Shown here piece after piece: positions 46,142 to 57,723 of a stretch of DNA of 64,000 bases; the stretch's first letter is position 1; each line of letters starts with the position of its first letter. The DNA is taken from positions 30,456,134 through 30,520,133 of the forward strand of contig NC_077239.1 of assembly GCF_947179165.1 (NCBI RefSeq), read 5' to 3'. Source of the stretch: Solanum dulcamara (Eukaryota; Streptophyta; Magnoliopsida; Solanales; Solanaceae). Under the pieces are notes generated by a model. The model searched no databases. It had not been told where the DNA came from and saw only the letters and a list, made by a program, of their open reading frames with translations. The translations under genes were made by a program, and so were the position numbers.

Positions 46142-49100
46142 TGTAATGACCCTGAAGATCATTTTTGATATTTTCGATAAAATTATCATTTTACCCCTCC
46201 CATCAGTTGCCCCGAGTCATTTTAGATTGGGTTTGAAAATTAATTTTTGGAAATCTTGTAAAAAAAATTGAGTTTTTGCTAGAGAAATGAGTTTTAAAGG
46301 CTTAAGTTGTCCAATTTTGATTTTTGAATTCATTTGGAGTTTCGAGTCTCGGAATGAAATTCCATTGATTTCATCAGTTCTGGAATGTGAAAATTGGTCT
46401 AGGAGAGTTTTCAAAATCAAATTTGGAGTGGAAACGTGTAATTTGGGTCCGAGGATGGTTGATCCAGGTTTGACGTTGGTCAACATTTGGGGTTCGGGTG
46501 CTCTGATTGAATTTCTAATGGTTCTAATGGTTTTGGGAGGTGATTCTAATGTTAGGAATGGCTTCGTTGCAATTTTTTGGAAATCCTAAGCTCGTTTTAG
46601 TATTTTGGAGGCTTAAGTTAGTTTAGTTGCTACTTTTCGAGTTTTGGGTCAGGAGACTTTGAATTCAAATTTCGTCGATTTCATTGAGTCCGAAATATCA
46701 TTTCCAATATGAAGATTGATTTAAAATTTGATCCAAGTTTGACTTTGGTCGATATTTGGGGTTTGGGTGCTTGGATTGAATTTCTGATGGTTCCAATAAT
46801 TTCGGGAGGTGATTCTAACGCTAGAAAGGGTTTCAGCGTAATTTTTGGAAGTCTTGAAATCGTTTTCATATTTTGGAGACCTAAGTTAGTTTAGATGCGA
46901 ATTTTTGAGTTTCGTTCAAGTAGACCTCGAATTCAATTTCCATCGGTTTTATCGAGCCGGAAATATCATTTCCAAGCTAGTAGCATACTTGGTTTGTGTT
47001 TGGAAAGTTCCGAATGAGTTTTTGGTATGTTTTTAAGCTTCTTGGGTGTTTTGGCGCTGTTTCAACAAATTGTGACAACTAAAAGGTTCATTATTAGTTT
47101 TAAAGATCGAAAAATTATTCTGAAACTTCTAAAATTTTGAGCATGATTTTATAGGACTTATCTGCAAAGATTGTTGCACTTTTACTGAGCCGAGATTGGA
47201 CTTTTATAGTCTGTTGGGCAAAGGAGTTCAAAATTGAGTTTCGATTGAAAGAGCAAGTCCGTATCATTATTTATGATATTTAGAAAAAAGAATTGAGTCA
47301 TTTTGCTATTTTTATGAGGGATTTACGATTCTTTTAGTAAAAATTGGTCCAAATAGAGTTGTACAGATATATAAATATCAAATTGTGTTCATTTGATATT
47401 TTGAGCACCATATCGGGACTTTTAGAGCTCGGAAAGGAGTGATTCTTGCGAATTTCTTCTCGATATAATATGGGATTAGTAAACATTCATCAATTCGACA
47501 TTTTCTCATGATTTCTTCATTTGATTTTCTTTCCTTATTCGTAATTTTTTTGGGAAAAATTGGAGATTTATCATTTTGGACTCTGTTTTTGATGAAAAAG
47601 GTATATTTAGGATCCTTATGTTATGTGTAAAATGATTTTGATATAAACTTGTTGATTCATCAATTATTTTCATCATATTAACCACGTATAATTTAGATTT
47701 TTCTGATAAAGTTAAAATTTGCTAAATTGAGGATTTCAAGGTCGATTTTAACTCTATTTTTGATGAAATTACATATTTGAACTTTGGCGAACATGGGTAA
47801 GATATTTTTTAAAAACTATTTCATATTAGAGTTGGGGTTTCGGATTCGAATTTTGGGAGTTTTCTCAAGAACATGGATTTTAGTAAAATTTGTGTTTGAG
47901 GGCTAATTTCAACTCCGAATTCAAATTGATTTTCAACATTAATTTCTAAATACTTCAAGGATCATTTTTAGTAAAAAAATCAGATTTTATTTTCTTTTTT
48001 GAAATTGGGTATTTGGGGTATTTTAGGCGAGTTTCAGCCTGATTTTCAAAAATATTGATTTGGGTATCATTAAACTCATGTTCAAATTGGGATTCCATAT
48101 TTGAATATACTATCTTGATTCGGAGCACCAATGTAAAGGCAAGGCTCAATTTTTGGACTAGTGAAATCGGATTCGAGGCAAGTGTATTTCTAAACCTATT
48201 CTAAAGCTTGTAGGATCATGTATTGTATTGTATGTGTTGATGATTAGTAGAATGTGTTATGAACTATTGATATTCAAATAAACTTTATGATAAAGAGTGG
48301 GGTAATAAATAAAAAAATTGAGATGAGATGACATGTGGTGTTCAATGGGATAGAACTTTGGTCTTGTTGTGAATATTTAGATATATTTATATGTTTTTTA
48401 TATGATATTGATTAATTGGATGATTGTGGACTATATGGAATTATATGTGAATATCCATTCTGTTTTCACTCATTACTTGTGCATACATATATTTGTGATG
48501 GCTGAGGAAGTGATATGCGTGAGATACTGCTATTGGGACGGAGGTTTCTACTGGTCAAGGTGATTTGCTGAGGTCTTTTCCGATGGATGTTATAGCCGAT
48601 GTCTCTTTCGGCAGATACATGATATATGTGAGGCCCCCATGGGTTCCAGTTTGAATTGATCAGCGAATGTGTAACATTACGCAGACATGCATCACGACAT
48701 GTGAATCGCGTTGCATCTCATTGCTTCATACATCTTTTGCCATTGTGGATGGTTTTACCCATGATATTCCCCTGATATGTATTATTAATTGTGCTGATTT
48801 GCTTGAGAATTAAATTGTACTATTGTTTAGGTATATGAATAATATGCTGTTAGAACTGTTAGACAGGGCTGATTTCTGTACATATTGTAGTCTGGAGGTT
48901 GGATGGTGTAGAAGGAGTACATGTGTTTTACTAGCTTTGCTTTGTCTTAGTTTTTTATTTTCTGGGTACCATATTTTTGGTACTCACTCTTTGCTAAATA
49001 TACCTTTGTAGGTTCTGAGCTCGGATAGTGATCCAGTTTTTCTTATTTTCATCTGAGGCTTCTAAGTTGATTCAACAGGTAATTGTTGATGTCATCCATT

Positions 49101-49364
49101 TTTCCTATTCCTCTTTACTTTTTACTTTGTTCTATTCGAGAGACAACAATTGATACTTGTATTTATTTTGTATCTTATAATTAGAAGGCTTGTACATGTG
49201 ACAACCAGTCTGTGGGGGATTTTGTAGTTGACTAAGTTATCGCTTTATCTATATTTATTTATCTAAACTATCTTCCTCTTTACCTTCCGTATTTATTGGG
49301 TTTAGGTTGACTTGTCCGGTGGGAAAGGACAAATTTCATCATACCCCGTTATTAGGTTGTGATA
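46142..49364 (+). repeat. Element D 5' LTR (Ty3/gypsy)
   Basis: 3223 bp starting tgtaatgaccctg and ending ttaggttgtgata, where gtgaca would be the usual end (one transition). A mutated primer site follows three bases later. It belongs to a different subfamily from A and C, sharing little beyond the first and last bases. Degenerate 270-300-bp internal repeats lie at about 46337-46970. It is copied at 60229-63452. Confidence 0.75.
46337..46980. repeat. Degenerate 270-300-bp repeats inside LTR D
   Basis: Units restart at about 46337, 46635 and 46908, each opening with gagttty and continuing to atttcrt/yga. The phrase gtttgac.ttggtc recurs at 46468 and 46737 (period 269). The first two units are near full length and the third is partial. 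Confidence 0.65.
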
Positions 49365-52300
49365 AATTAGTATCAGATTTCCAAGTTCATAGGTCTCACG
49401 TGTACAAGGAAAGTCCAAGTAGATTCTTGAGGATCAGTATGGAGACGTCTGTACTTATTTTCGAGAGGCTATGAAGATTGTTAGGAAATACCTTCACTTC
49501 TTTATTCTTTATTGTATGCCCTTGATCCAATCTAATTCCTACCATTTCACTCCGTCCTCTCTCATATAATGATGACTCCTTCTTGGTCCTGCGTGTGAGC
49601 AATTGAGGTGTCATTACTTGGTATTAGTGTCAGATCTGGCATTGAGGCGGAAGTGATATAATTATGGGAATGATGTGTAGTCAGACTTGGAATGCTCTGC
49701 GACTTGAAAGGGATGAGTAAGGTTGTGGTTCAATGATATGTTCTGAGGTTATGGCATTGAAAGTTGAACAATTGTTAACAGACTTCATGAACATCTTATC
49801 TTATCTGGTTAATTATTCAGCAACAAAAAATAGCATTGGTGTGGCTTATTCGACATTTGAAATAGTTTGACAATGAAGAATGGTATAATTAAGGGAATGA
49901 GTATGTGATGAGCACTGTGAATTTGGGGACTACAAACTGTGAAATTTATCATAAAGAAATGTGTTGCATATTGTATTATGATGATAACGTTGCATCAATC
50001 GAGATCAGAATTTCTACGATAATTTTATAGAATTGGTTTATATCAGGAAAGGTTATGATACATCTATTATCGCGATACCTGTGTTTACTTGGGTGAGGTT
50101 ACGAGTTGTGTTTCTACTGCTATCGACCAAGCCTACGAAAAGGTGTGGGAGACTGAAAGTTTTTGATAATATATGGTGGTTACATAATGGGTAGAAATAT
50201 GTAGACCATATGGGAATGATCTCTCCGGTGGGTATAATGTATTTTAGTGGTGAATCTGTCGGGCTCTTATGGTATGGTACTAATAATATATGGGAATGGA
50301 GACATTAGTTGGCAAGCGTGAATACTACCTATTGAGGTGTTATCAGTTGTTTTACCTACTCGGACAATGAAGTTCGATGTTGCATTCACATTTGAGAAAC
50401 CAACCAATTGTTACTATAGATGTTGGAGTTAAAAACATGGTTTATAAGGAAAATCATAGTGGTGGATCTTTGGTAGGGAATCAATGTGTTTAAATGGTGA
50501 TGTGTATTTTGAGGATTTAATTGGGGATTGGTGAGTTCTTTATGAGCCAAAAAGAGTGGATTGACATTAAAAGGAGAAGCTTATGGGTGGAGAAACTTCT
50601 GTCAAGTATACTTGCGTGAAGATAAGTAAGTGTACCAGCAAGAGAATACAAACGGAAATTGGTTAATTCATGGGATTAGATAATATAACAAGTTTGAGGT
50701 ATCATGTGTATGATAAGGTTGTTTGAGGTATCACGTGAATGATAAGGTTAACTTCATGATGATGGTAAGGGTGGATGAGCATGGTAATAGTAGTTTGGGA
50801 TGGACTCTAATTAGGATGCAACTATATGGTGATGGATTTCGGTTAAAGAGATCTAGTATGATAATGATGAATTGCGAGTATCTAAGATTTCGGTTGCTAC
50901 CACTTGATGAGTAACATAGTTATGTGGAAAGTAGGGTTTAGGAACACATGGCTTCGTCCGTCTACTTCTAGTTATAGAAATAGTATCTAGTGTTCATCAG
51001 TCAGATTGAGCATGCTTTGAGATTGGAGTTTATGGACATTCATCTCTAGCATTATGGTAAGTTCTATAGTGGTCTCGAGTCTAACAACTCTCACAATTTG
51101 GGTTCCTAATGAGGGACAGGGTAAGATTGATGTATAAGTGTCTAATGACAAGCTAAGGTATGTGATTGCATAAAGGTTGGGCTAATATTGATTGATAAGG
51201 GGATTGGCTTACACAATTTGAATCGCAATTTATTACTTTCGGTTCTAAAAGAGTTCAATGAAGTTTTCATTTGAGAAGCTTGATTTAAGTTAAAAGGTAA
51301 TATGATGTGGATACTTGGCCAAGAAAATAATGATGATGAATGAGTTAAGGAAAGGAACACGAGTTTGGTGCATCAAAGAGTTCAAATATTTGGTATTGGG
51401 TCATGTGTTCATAGTATACAGAATTATCAGGGTGAGGATGGGTTTATCTAAGTGTGGCATGATGTATATGATGGTTGAATAGTCATTGAAATTAGGTAAG
51501 TATAAGTTTGCATGGAATTGATATTGGTTGTGATTCAATAATTTTATCTTAATGGAAAAGTACTATGAGATTCGAAATTTGGAGTTTTAACAATCGGTTG
51601 AGACCCGTATCTATCATGGGATGGTTAAATAGGAAGAGGGAGGTCCATAGTTTGAAATCTTGGGATTAATAAGGTGTTGCTAATAAAACCTGGATGCTAG
51701 TGGCAGTGTGAGAGTAAAGTAATTGGCCGGTATGACTATGATGTTTTAGTAGTATTAGTAGTGTTAGCTCTACTGGAGTATTGTAGAAAGTATGAGAAAG
51801 TTGATAAATTAAGTGTGTCTACAATTGTTATGAGACCATGCTGGTTGATTGTGGAGTCAGGAGAATGGGAATGTGTGTTATGGACTATCGAAGGAATATC
51901 TTGTGTTATTCGACTTCTATTCCGTATATTCTTTTGTGAACACCAACCTTGTTTCAAACAGGATTTAGTGTATGATTTTTCGTCTATGATTCATGGAATG
52001 TTTTCACTTCCATGGATGGATTCCTAGTGGTGGATCAGATGTACCAATCCATGCCTTTTTTGGTAGGGTAAGATGTTGATGCAAGTTTGGTTATTTCAGA
52101 AATGGAGGATTTGGTGTTGCCTTGTGTCAATTGAAGGTTTCAGAAATTCTACAAGTGTCATCTTGCTTAAGATGACTTATATAAGAGCTATATTATATAT
52201 TGCGGTTTCTCAATACTCTTGGTTTTTACCTTCTCGTTGAGGATATGTTTAGCTAGGTCTGATTTGATACTTGTAGGACCATTGGTCCTAGTTCTTCTGT

Positions 52301-52751
52301 TTGGGAATTGACTACAATCATAGCTACTTTTCTAGTTTTTCGACAACGTTATTAGAGGTTTTGTATGATTGGATATACTGTTCATCAGGTGGTTACATAA
52401 TCATCTTCTTCTTTAGATCAAATTAGTTGGGTTCTCCCTTGATAAGTATTCATTGGCTAAAGATTAGGTGTTTGCACCTAAAGCTCGTGGAAAGATTAGG
52501 TTAAGAAAAGGAAATTTAACCAAGATTAGTGATGGATATATGCATTATGAATGTTTGGTGGTTTGTTCTGGATTCACTTCAATTTTTAGCAGGTAATAGT
52601 TAAGAATCTTCTCATGGTTATATGAGACAAGGGTTCATTTCGATGGTTGTGTTGTGATTTAGAGAGTTTCGGTTTAGGTTTGGTTCATGGATTAGCTTGT
52701 GACTCGATAATCACTCCTGGGTTGTAGATTTTTTAATTTTCATTCAGAAGT
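49365..52751 (+). other. Element D primer site and interior, no recognisable genes
   Basis: The primer site TAGTATCAGATT (49368-49379) is the TGGTATCAGAGC type with changes. The following 100 bp (catgtgtacaagg-like leader, gagacgtctgtacttatttt) resembles the gypsy leader seen after the primer sites of A (19740) and C (55990). The rest of the 3.4 kb has only short frames (50723-50914, 51736-52027) without motifs. I cannot find gag or pol. D may be a non-autonomous element or a heavily decayed one, and its 3' LTR is not seen before element C begins. Confidence 0.5.
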
Positions 52752-53429
52752 TGTAATGACCCTATGGGCCATTTTCCTAATATGCCTTCTATTTCATCAT
52801 TTAGAGCATTCCTATAGCGATCCCAAGTCATTTATGATCTGTTGGCATCGGTAGCGCGGTCGCCTAGTCATTCGTTTGGGTTTTAGACCCATTTTGGATT
52901 TTTTATAACTTAAAACGTTGACTGCGGTCATAACTTTAGGAAAACAACCTCAGAATAAAATATTAACGGTTCTGTCAGCTCCAGAATGGTTAAATTAAGC
53001 TAGTAGCTTGGTCAGCACGAGTATCAAGGCAATCGATATGAGGTTGAGGTCATTTGGTTCTTTTGCCTTTGAAATTTGGCATATGGTTGACCTTGGTCAA
53101 CATTTTTAGAAAATGTGCTCGGATGAAACTTCTGACAGAGCAGTGAGCTCCAAAATGTTGAGTTTGGTCTAGAATGAACCTTCGTTCGCTTTTTGAGGCT
53201 TTCGGTCTAATCCCGAGAACCATTGGGAATTTGGCTCAAAATAGCCCTTGGATGTGGAACCCACTTTTAATCGTAACGACCTCGTATGGAAATTTCAACT
53301 GCGCCATTGAGTCTAGAACGTCATATTTTATGGGGTAGCATATTTTATTTACACGCATGGAATTCCGAATGAATTACGAGCATCCCATCAAAATATTTAA
53401 CCTAAAAAAAACTCAGCTTTTCAGCTGAT

Positions 53430-53700
53430 ATCTGGTGCAGGAAATTGTTTTCTCCGTGATCGTGGGCCCTTGGCTGCGTTTGTGGAGGTTCAGGAAATTG
53501 AACTTCGCATTCACGAGACCAGGGTCACATTCGCGAAGGTGATGGTGGTTGGCCTCCGCATTAGTGGAGCCTTGGCCGCGTTCGCATAGATGTGAGGTTT
53601 TTGCCTCCATGTTTGTGGGCCTCTGGCAGCGTTTGTGAAACCCAAGCTTCTTGACCTCCGCGTTCTTGTGCCACTTAGGCCATGTTCGCGAAGGCCAAAG
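53430..53700. repeat. CpG-rich degenerate repeat block in LTR C
   Basis: Repeated phrases of the type ttcgcgaaggy, gcattcacgag and gcgttcgca occur at irregular spacing. Blocks of this kind in A lie at 8050-8230 and 32515-32650 and are shorter. It is part of the LTR; no function can be read from it. Confidence 0.5.
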
Positions 53701-54968
53701 TCCTGGTCTTTTGATAAAAGAACAAAAATGAATTGCAGCTCACTTCTTCATTTTCAAACCTCCATTTCTCCTTCTTTACAAGCACAAATTTGATGACTTA
53801 AGGTTTTGAATTCAAGAGAATTTCATGGGGAACTGTTGGACTGCTCTGAATCTTGTGGGGAGTCTCCGTGTGAGGTAATCTTACAAAACTAGCTATTGCC
53901 TTAGTCATTTTCAGATTGAAATTTTGTTGAATTTTGGAAGATTGTAACTTGGCCAATTTGGCTTCATTTTTAGTGATTTTTAAGGCTAGATTATGGGTTT
54001 TTTTGCAAGGAACATCGTGCTATGTTTGGTTTGGATTGGAGAGTTTCTCTTTTGAGAAATCGTTGCATAAAGAGGTTGTCTTATTTGTTTTTCTTAGCTT
54101 AAAAATATGGGAGTTGGTTGCATGATCATTTTACGTGGTTTTTTCACCCTGAATTGTGTTGTAATTTGATCCTTGAACTTACGGTTCTGTTTAGAACCTA
54201 TTTTTGGGGTTAATTCCGAAATTCTTGATGCGAGTCTCACATTCCCAATTTTAGACCCCGAAATTGGTCTGTCTCCAAAAGTTATAAAATTAGTGACTAA
54301 ATGATCATAACAATGTTGTGATTCTATTTTTGACAATGTGGCAGCGTTCCTAGGTCATCGGGAAGGAAATGCTCTAGCATAGTAATTTAGAGTGTGAGTG
54401 TTCAATCTACACGTAGGCTATGGATCTCCTTTCTTTAAATTGAGCCAGAATGTGTGAAAGTATGTTGAAATAGATGAAATTTGGGTTGGGTAGTTTATTT
54501 GTGTATCTTTGGTGTTAGAAATCATGTTTAAGACTTTTATCTGGTTTTTCGAGTAATTGGAAGCATGTGTTCCTTTCTGTCATTTTCTAGTATTGTAGAA
54601 GGAGTTGATTGATTATGTTTTTGATATTGTGGAGGATGTTGGTCTTAGTATAGGTTGTAAACTTGTCTTAGTTTCCCCGACATTATTTCGATGGGCTTAG
54701 ATCCTCATAGAATAGTGCAGTGGGCTAGTGCCTGGTAGTTTGACCTTAGCTAGGCGGTAACCTTGCTCTTAAAAATACCCTTATCCATACCTCGGCATGT
54801 TTGCGACTTTCAAGATGCATCAGCGATACTAAACCTTGTGATCGTACTATTTTGGCTTTGGTTCAAGCTTCGGCGGTATATCAGCAAACTCATTGGGAAG
54901 GTGATTCTAAGAACTATTATTTTCCAATTGGAAAGGAGAATATTCGGAACCTTGGGATAATTATCTGT

Positions 54969-55200
54969 GAGCATCCAAGTACCCAACCCCAGCCTCCATT
55001 CTAAATTTCCATCGTGGAGCATCCGGGCAGCACCCAGCCCCAGCTTCTATCGACTTGCTGGTATGGAGAACATCCAGATACCCAGCACTGGCCCCGACCA
55101 TACCGATGTTATGGCAAGCATTCGAGTACCCAGCCCCTACCTCAACCACCTTAACTACTTGAGCGAGCATCTGGGTCCTAGTCCCGGCCTCGACTCCTAA
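54969..55200. repeat. Five-copy 48-51-bp minisatellite in LTR C
   Basis: Units begin gagcatcc or a variant at 54969, 55017, 55068, 55116 and 55165. Each contains a tacccagcccc-like core. Copies are diverged, so the array is not recent. Confidence 0.8.
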
Positions 55201-55935
55201 GGCCTTCCTAGTTCATCGATTCTTAGAGATTCTTAGTTCAGAAATGACATGGTTCTTTGGTTCTTGGCATCGCAGATTCTTGGTTCCTACACTCGGTAGT
55301 TGTGGCTATTTTGTATACTAGGTAGGCTTATGGGGATTCATTTGATTTTTATTTTAACTTACGCACGAGTGTCCTGGATGGGCTTACGAGGACATAGTTG
55401 AGTGTAGATAGTTGTAGTTCTGTTAGCTAGTACTTTTTCCACCTTAGAAGCTTATTATGATTCCTATCTTGGCTTATTCCTCTTTTTCATATTATTCTTA
55501 CCTTTTCTGCTTAGTTGGCCTATCATGCCTACTGAGTACCTATTTTCTTGGTATTCATACTTCACTCTGCATCTAATTTCGTGATGTAGGACTGGGCACC
55601 AGCCACCATTACGGATAGATCGAGCTTGTTGCAGTCAGCTCTAGAGACCAGGATGAGCACTTCCCGTTTTGATGACCTATCTTTTGGGACTTATACTAGT
55701 ATTTTGTGTTGTAGCATCTCTGTACTTGTGACCTCCAGGTTTTGGGAGGGATCCTTAGTTATATATCTCAGGTTTTGGTTTTGTTTATGCTTTTTTTACT
55801 TTCTCTAGAATTTCCTATTCTAGATTAGTTTCTTCCTTCAAACCTATTACTTGTCATTCCTTGTTAAGGGTTGGCTTACCTACTGGTGGTTATAGTACGT
55901 ACCATCATGTTCTGAGAAATCAAGTCATGAAAAGT

Positions 55936-55947
55936 TGGTATCAGAGC
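55936..55947 (+). other. Element C primer-binding site
   Basis: TGGTATCAGAGC, exact initiator tRNA-Met type, three bases after the LTR end. Confidence 0.9.
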
Positions 55948-56139
55948 TCCAGGTTCGTTGTCTCACTTATATAGAGCTAATGTGTAGTACAGTCTCGTGG
56001 ATGGGTGCGGAGACGTCTGTAACCTATCTTTGGGAAGTTACAGGACATCATTACGAACGTTCTCTATGTTGTATCACTTCGTGCAATTTTGTGTCGTATT
56101 GGTTTCCTGAAATCTCATTTGTTTCACTCTTTCACAGGG

Positions 56140-56613
56140 ATGGTTTATAAATACGGTACCACTAAAGGTAATGATCCACCAGGGTCGGGTAGGCCTAGAG
56201 GCTGGCCCCGTGGAGTAGGCAGGGGAGGACCACAGCTCAGAGATAGTCCTAGAACATTTAAAGGAGCATTAGGACACTTTTATTCCTCCTCAGCCAGAGG
56301 GACCACCACCAGCAGCACAACCTCTAGCTTCACCAGTTATGACCCCTACAGTATAGGCAGCGATTGCACAGCTCCTTATGGCTATTGGGGTTATACCACA
56401 GGCCCAGCTCTAGCGGCCTATATACCAGCATCGCGGGATCTACCCACCTAGACAACACCTGAGGTTCAGCCGCCTCCACCAGTTGTTGCACCCCCGCTGA
56501 TAGTTTCAGAGGGTATCATGTCATTATAGGAGCAAAAAATATTGGGGATCTTTCAGAGGCTGTCACCCCCGATATTTTCTGGATCCATTGGCGAGGATGC
56601 CATGGAGTCTACG
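56140..56613 (+). pseudogene. Element C gag, 5' portion, truncated
   Basis: A single frame runs from ATG 56140 (MVYKYGTTKG) to the junction at about 56613, with two stops (56449-56451 and near 56528). It contains the Gly/Arg/Pro-rich start typical of this gag (GSGRPRGWPRGVGRGG), a Pro-rich middle (QPPPPVVAPP), and IFQRLSPPIFSGSIGEDAME. That last segment matches the start of the gypsy retrotransposon gag domain (RFQRLxPPxFSGxxxEDA). The sequence then switches abruptly to minus-strand LTR sequence of element E. Confidence 0.75.
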
Positions 56614-57018
56614 AGTCATAATCTTTTCTACTACTCATCCAGATGAGTCATAGTTAAGGTCTTGAGTTTCCTGAGTGTTGGGAGCTTCTAATCTTTGCTG
56701 CTTAAGACTCGTTCTTGAGTCTACGAGTCATAACCATTACTCATCTTACAAGTTCTTGCAAACCTACAACTACTGAGCCTCAGAACTTTCACCACGAGCC
56801 ATTGTTACGACTCATCATTGTGACTATGAGTCATCGATTCCACTCATCCTCCTACCTTCCTTTCTTGGCCAATTTTCCACCATAGCCCCACTTCTACGAT
56901 CATTTTTACGACTCTTAATAGTCACTACGAGTCATAGACTGATGTATAGACCTGGGATTAGCCTAATTTCTCTTGACATTTTCTTTACGTTCAACTTTTC
57001 ATCTTACGGGGTCTTACA
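56614..57018 (-). repeat. Element E: truncated LTR fragment
   Basis: On the minus strand the LTR begins TGTAAGACCCCG at 57018 and continues for about 405 bp with wording similar to the solo LTR at 5133 (ctacgactc, gtcgtaaaaatg). It then stops at the gag of C. A full LTR of this family would be around 2 kb, so most has been removed. Confidence 0.7.
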
Positions 57019-57723
57019 ATATCTCCCCTGCGGAATATTAGCCCTCGAATGAGATTAATTTACATTGGAAAGTACATGGAACGAGGACTACCAACCCAAT
57101 CATGAATACAATGGAACGAGGACTACCAACTCTTCATGGGTGAAATTTTCAAATACACCCAATCATTCACATGAAATTCAAGTTCCCTTGTCCTAGTATT
57201 CGAATGGGACTTTTGATGACTTTGAACTGTCTTCAATTTCTCCCTTATAAGTATTACCTTCTCCATTGCATCTACTACCAAATCGGGACAAATTAATTCC
57301 ATCTCACCTACGTCAAACCATCCCACCAGGGAACTACATCTTCTCCCATACAAGACTTCAAAGGGAGCCATTCGGATGCTAGGGTGATAACTACTATTGT
57401 AACCAAACTCAATCAATGGCAAATGAGCATCCAACTTCCTTTAAAATCAATCACACATGCTCTTAACAAATCATCTAAATTTTGGATCATTCTTTTGGCT
57501 TGTCCATCGATTTGAGGATGGACAGCGGTGCATAGCTTAACTTTTGTGCCAAGACCCCTTTGAAATGACTTCCAAAAATGTGAAGTGAATTGAGTATCTC
57601 TACCCAATATAATAGACATGGTAACATCGTGAAGCTTTACCAATTCCCGAATGTACAACTTAGTATAGTCTTCAGCACCATAAGAAGTCTTAACTAGTAA
57701 AGGAACACCGGACCAAGACACTT
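57019..57723 (-). pseudogene. Element E integrase remnant, truncated at the duplication junction
   Basis: Directly inside the LTR is a purine tract (minus strand of atatctcccctgcgg). A frame at 57123-57434 has LIEFGYNSSYHPSI, FEVLYGRRCSS and LKISPMKSW, and one at 57413-57721 has VKTSYGAEDYTKLYIRELV, FWKSFQRGLGTKVKLCTAVHPQIDGQ. The latter are the integrase core. The second catalytic Asp is lost (IILGRD for IISDRG). The chromodomain-like tail found in B is absent; in its place is a 20-bp direct repeat. The core is cut off at 57702-57723, where LINE sequence begins. Confidence 0.8.
57076..57130. repeat. 20-bp direct repeat at an internal deletion of element E
   Basis: atggaacgaggactaccaac occurs at 57076-57095 and 57111-57130 (offset 35). 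It sits exactly where about 250-350 bp of coding sequence present in B is missing, consistent with a repair event that added filler sequence. Confidence 0.8.

Larger units (their letters stand above)
43643..49912 (+). repeat. Tandem duplication, first copy (portion matched in this window)
   Basis: Everything from the LINE zf-RVT region through the spacer, the LTR of D and the start of the D interior is repeated at 57724-64000. The offset is 14,081 bp at the left end, growing to 14,088 by the right end through small indels. Sampled stretches show roughly one difference per 100 bp. The duplicated unit should extend to 57723, so the second copy would continue beyond the window. Confidence 0.93.
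52752..55932 (+). repeat. Element C 5' LTR (Ty3/gypsy, same family as A)
   Basis: 3181 bp starting tgtaatgacccta and ending near gtcatgaaa (from gtcgtgaca). Landmarks shared with A include tatagcgatcccaagtcatt near the start and gagtatcaaggcaat at about 53020. It contains a CpG-rich block (53430-53700) and a minisatellite (54969-55200) that I do not see in the LTRs of A. Confidence 0.8.
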
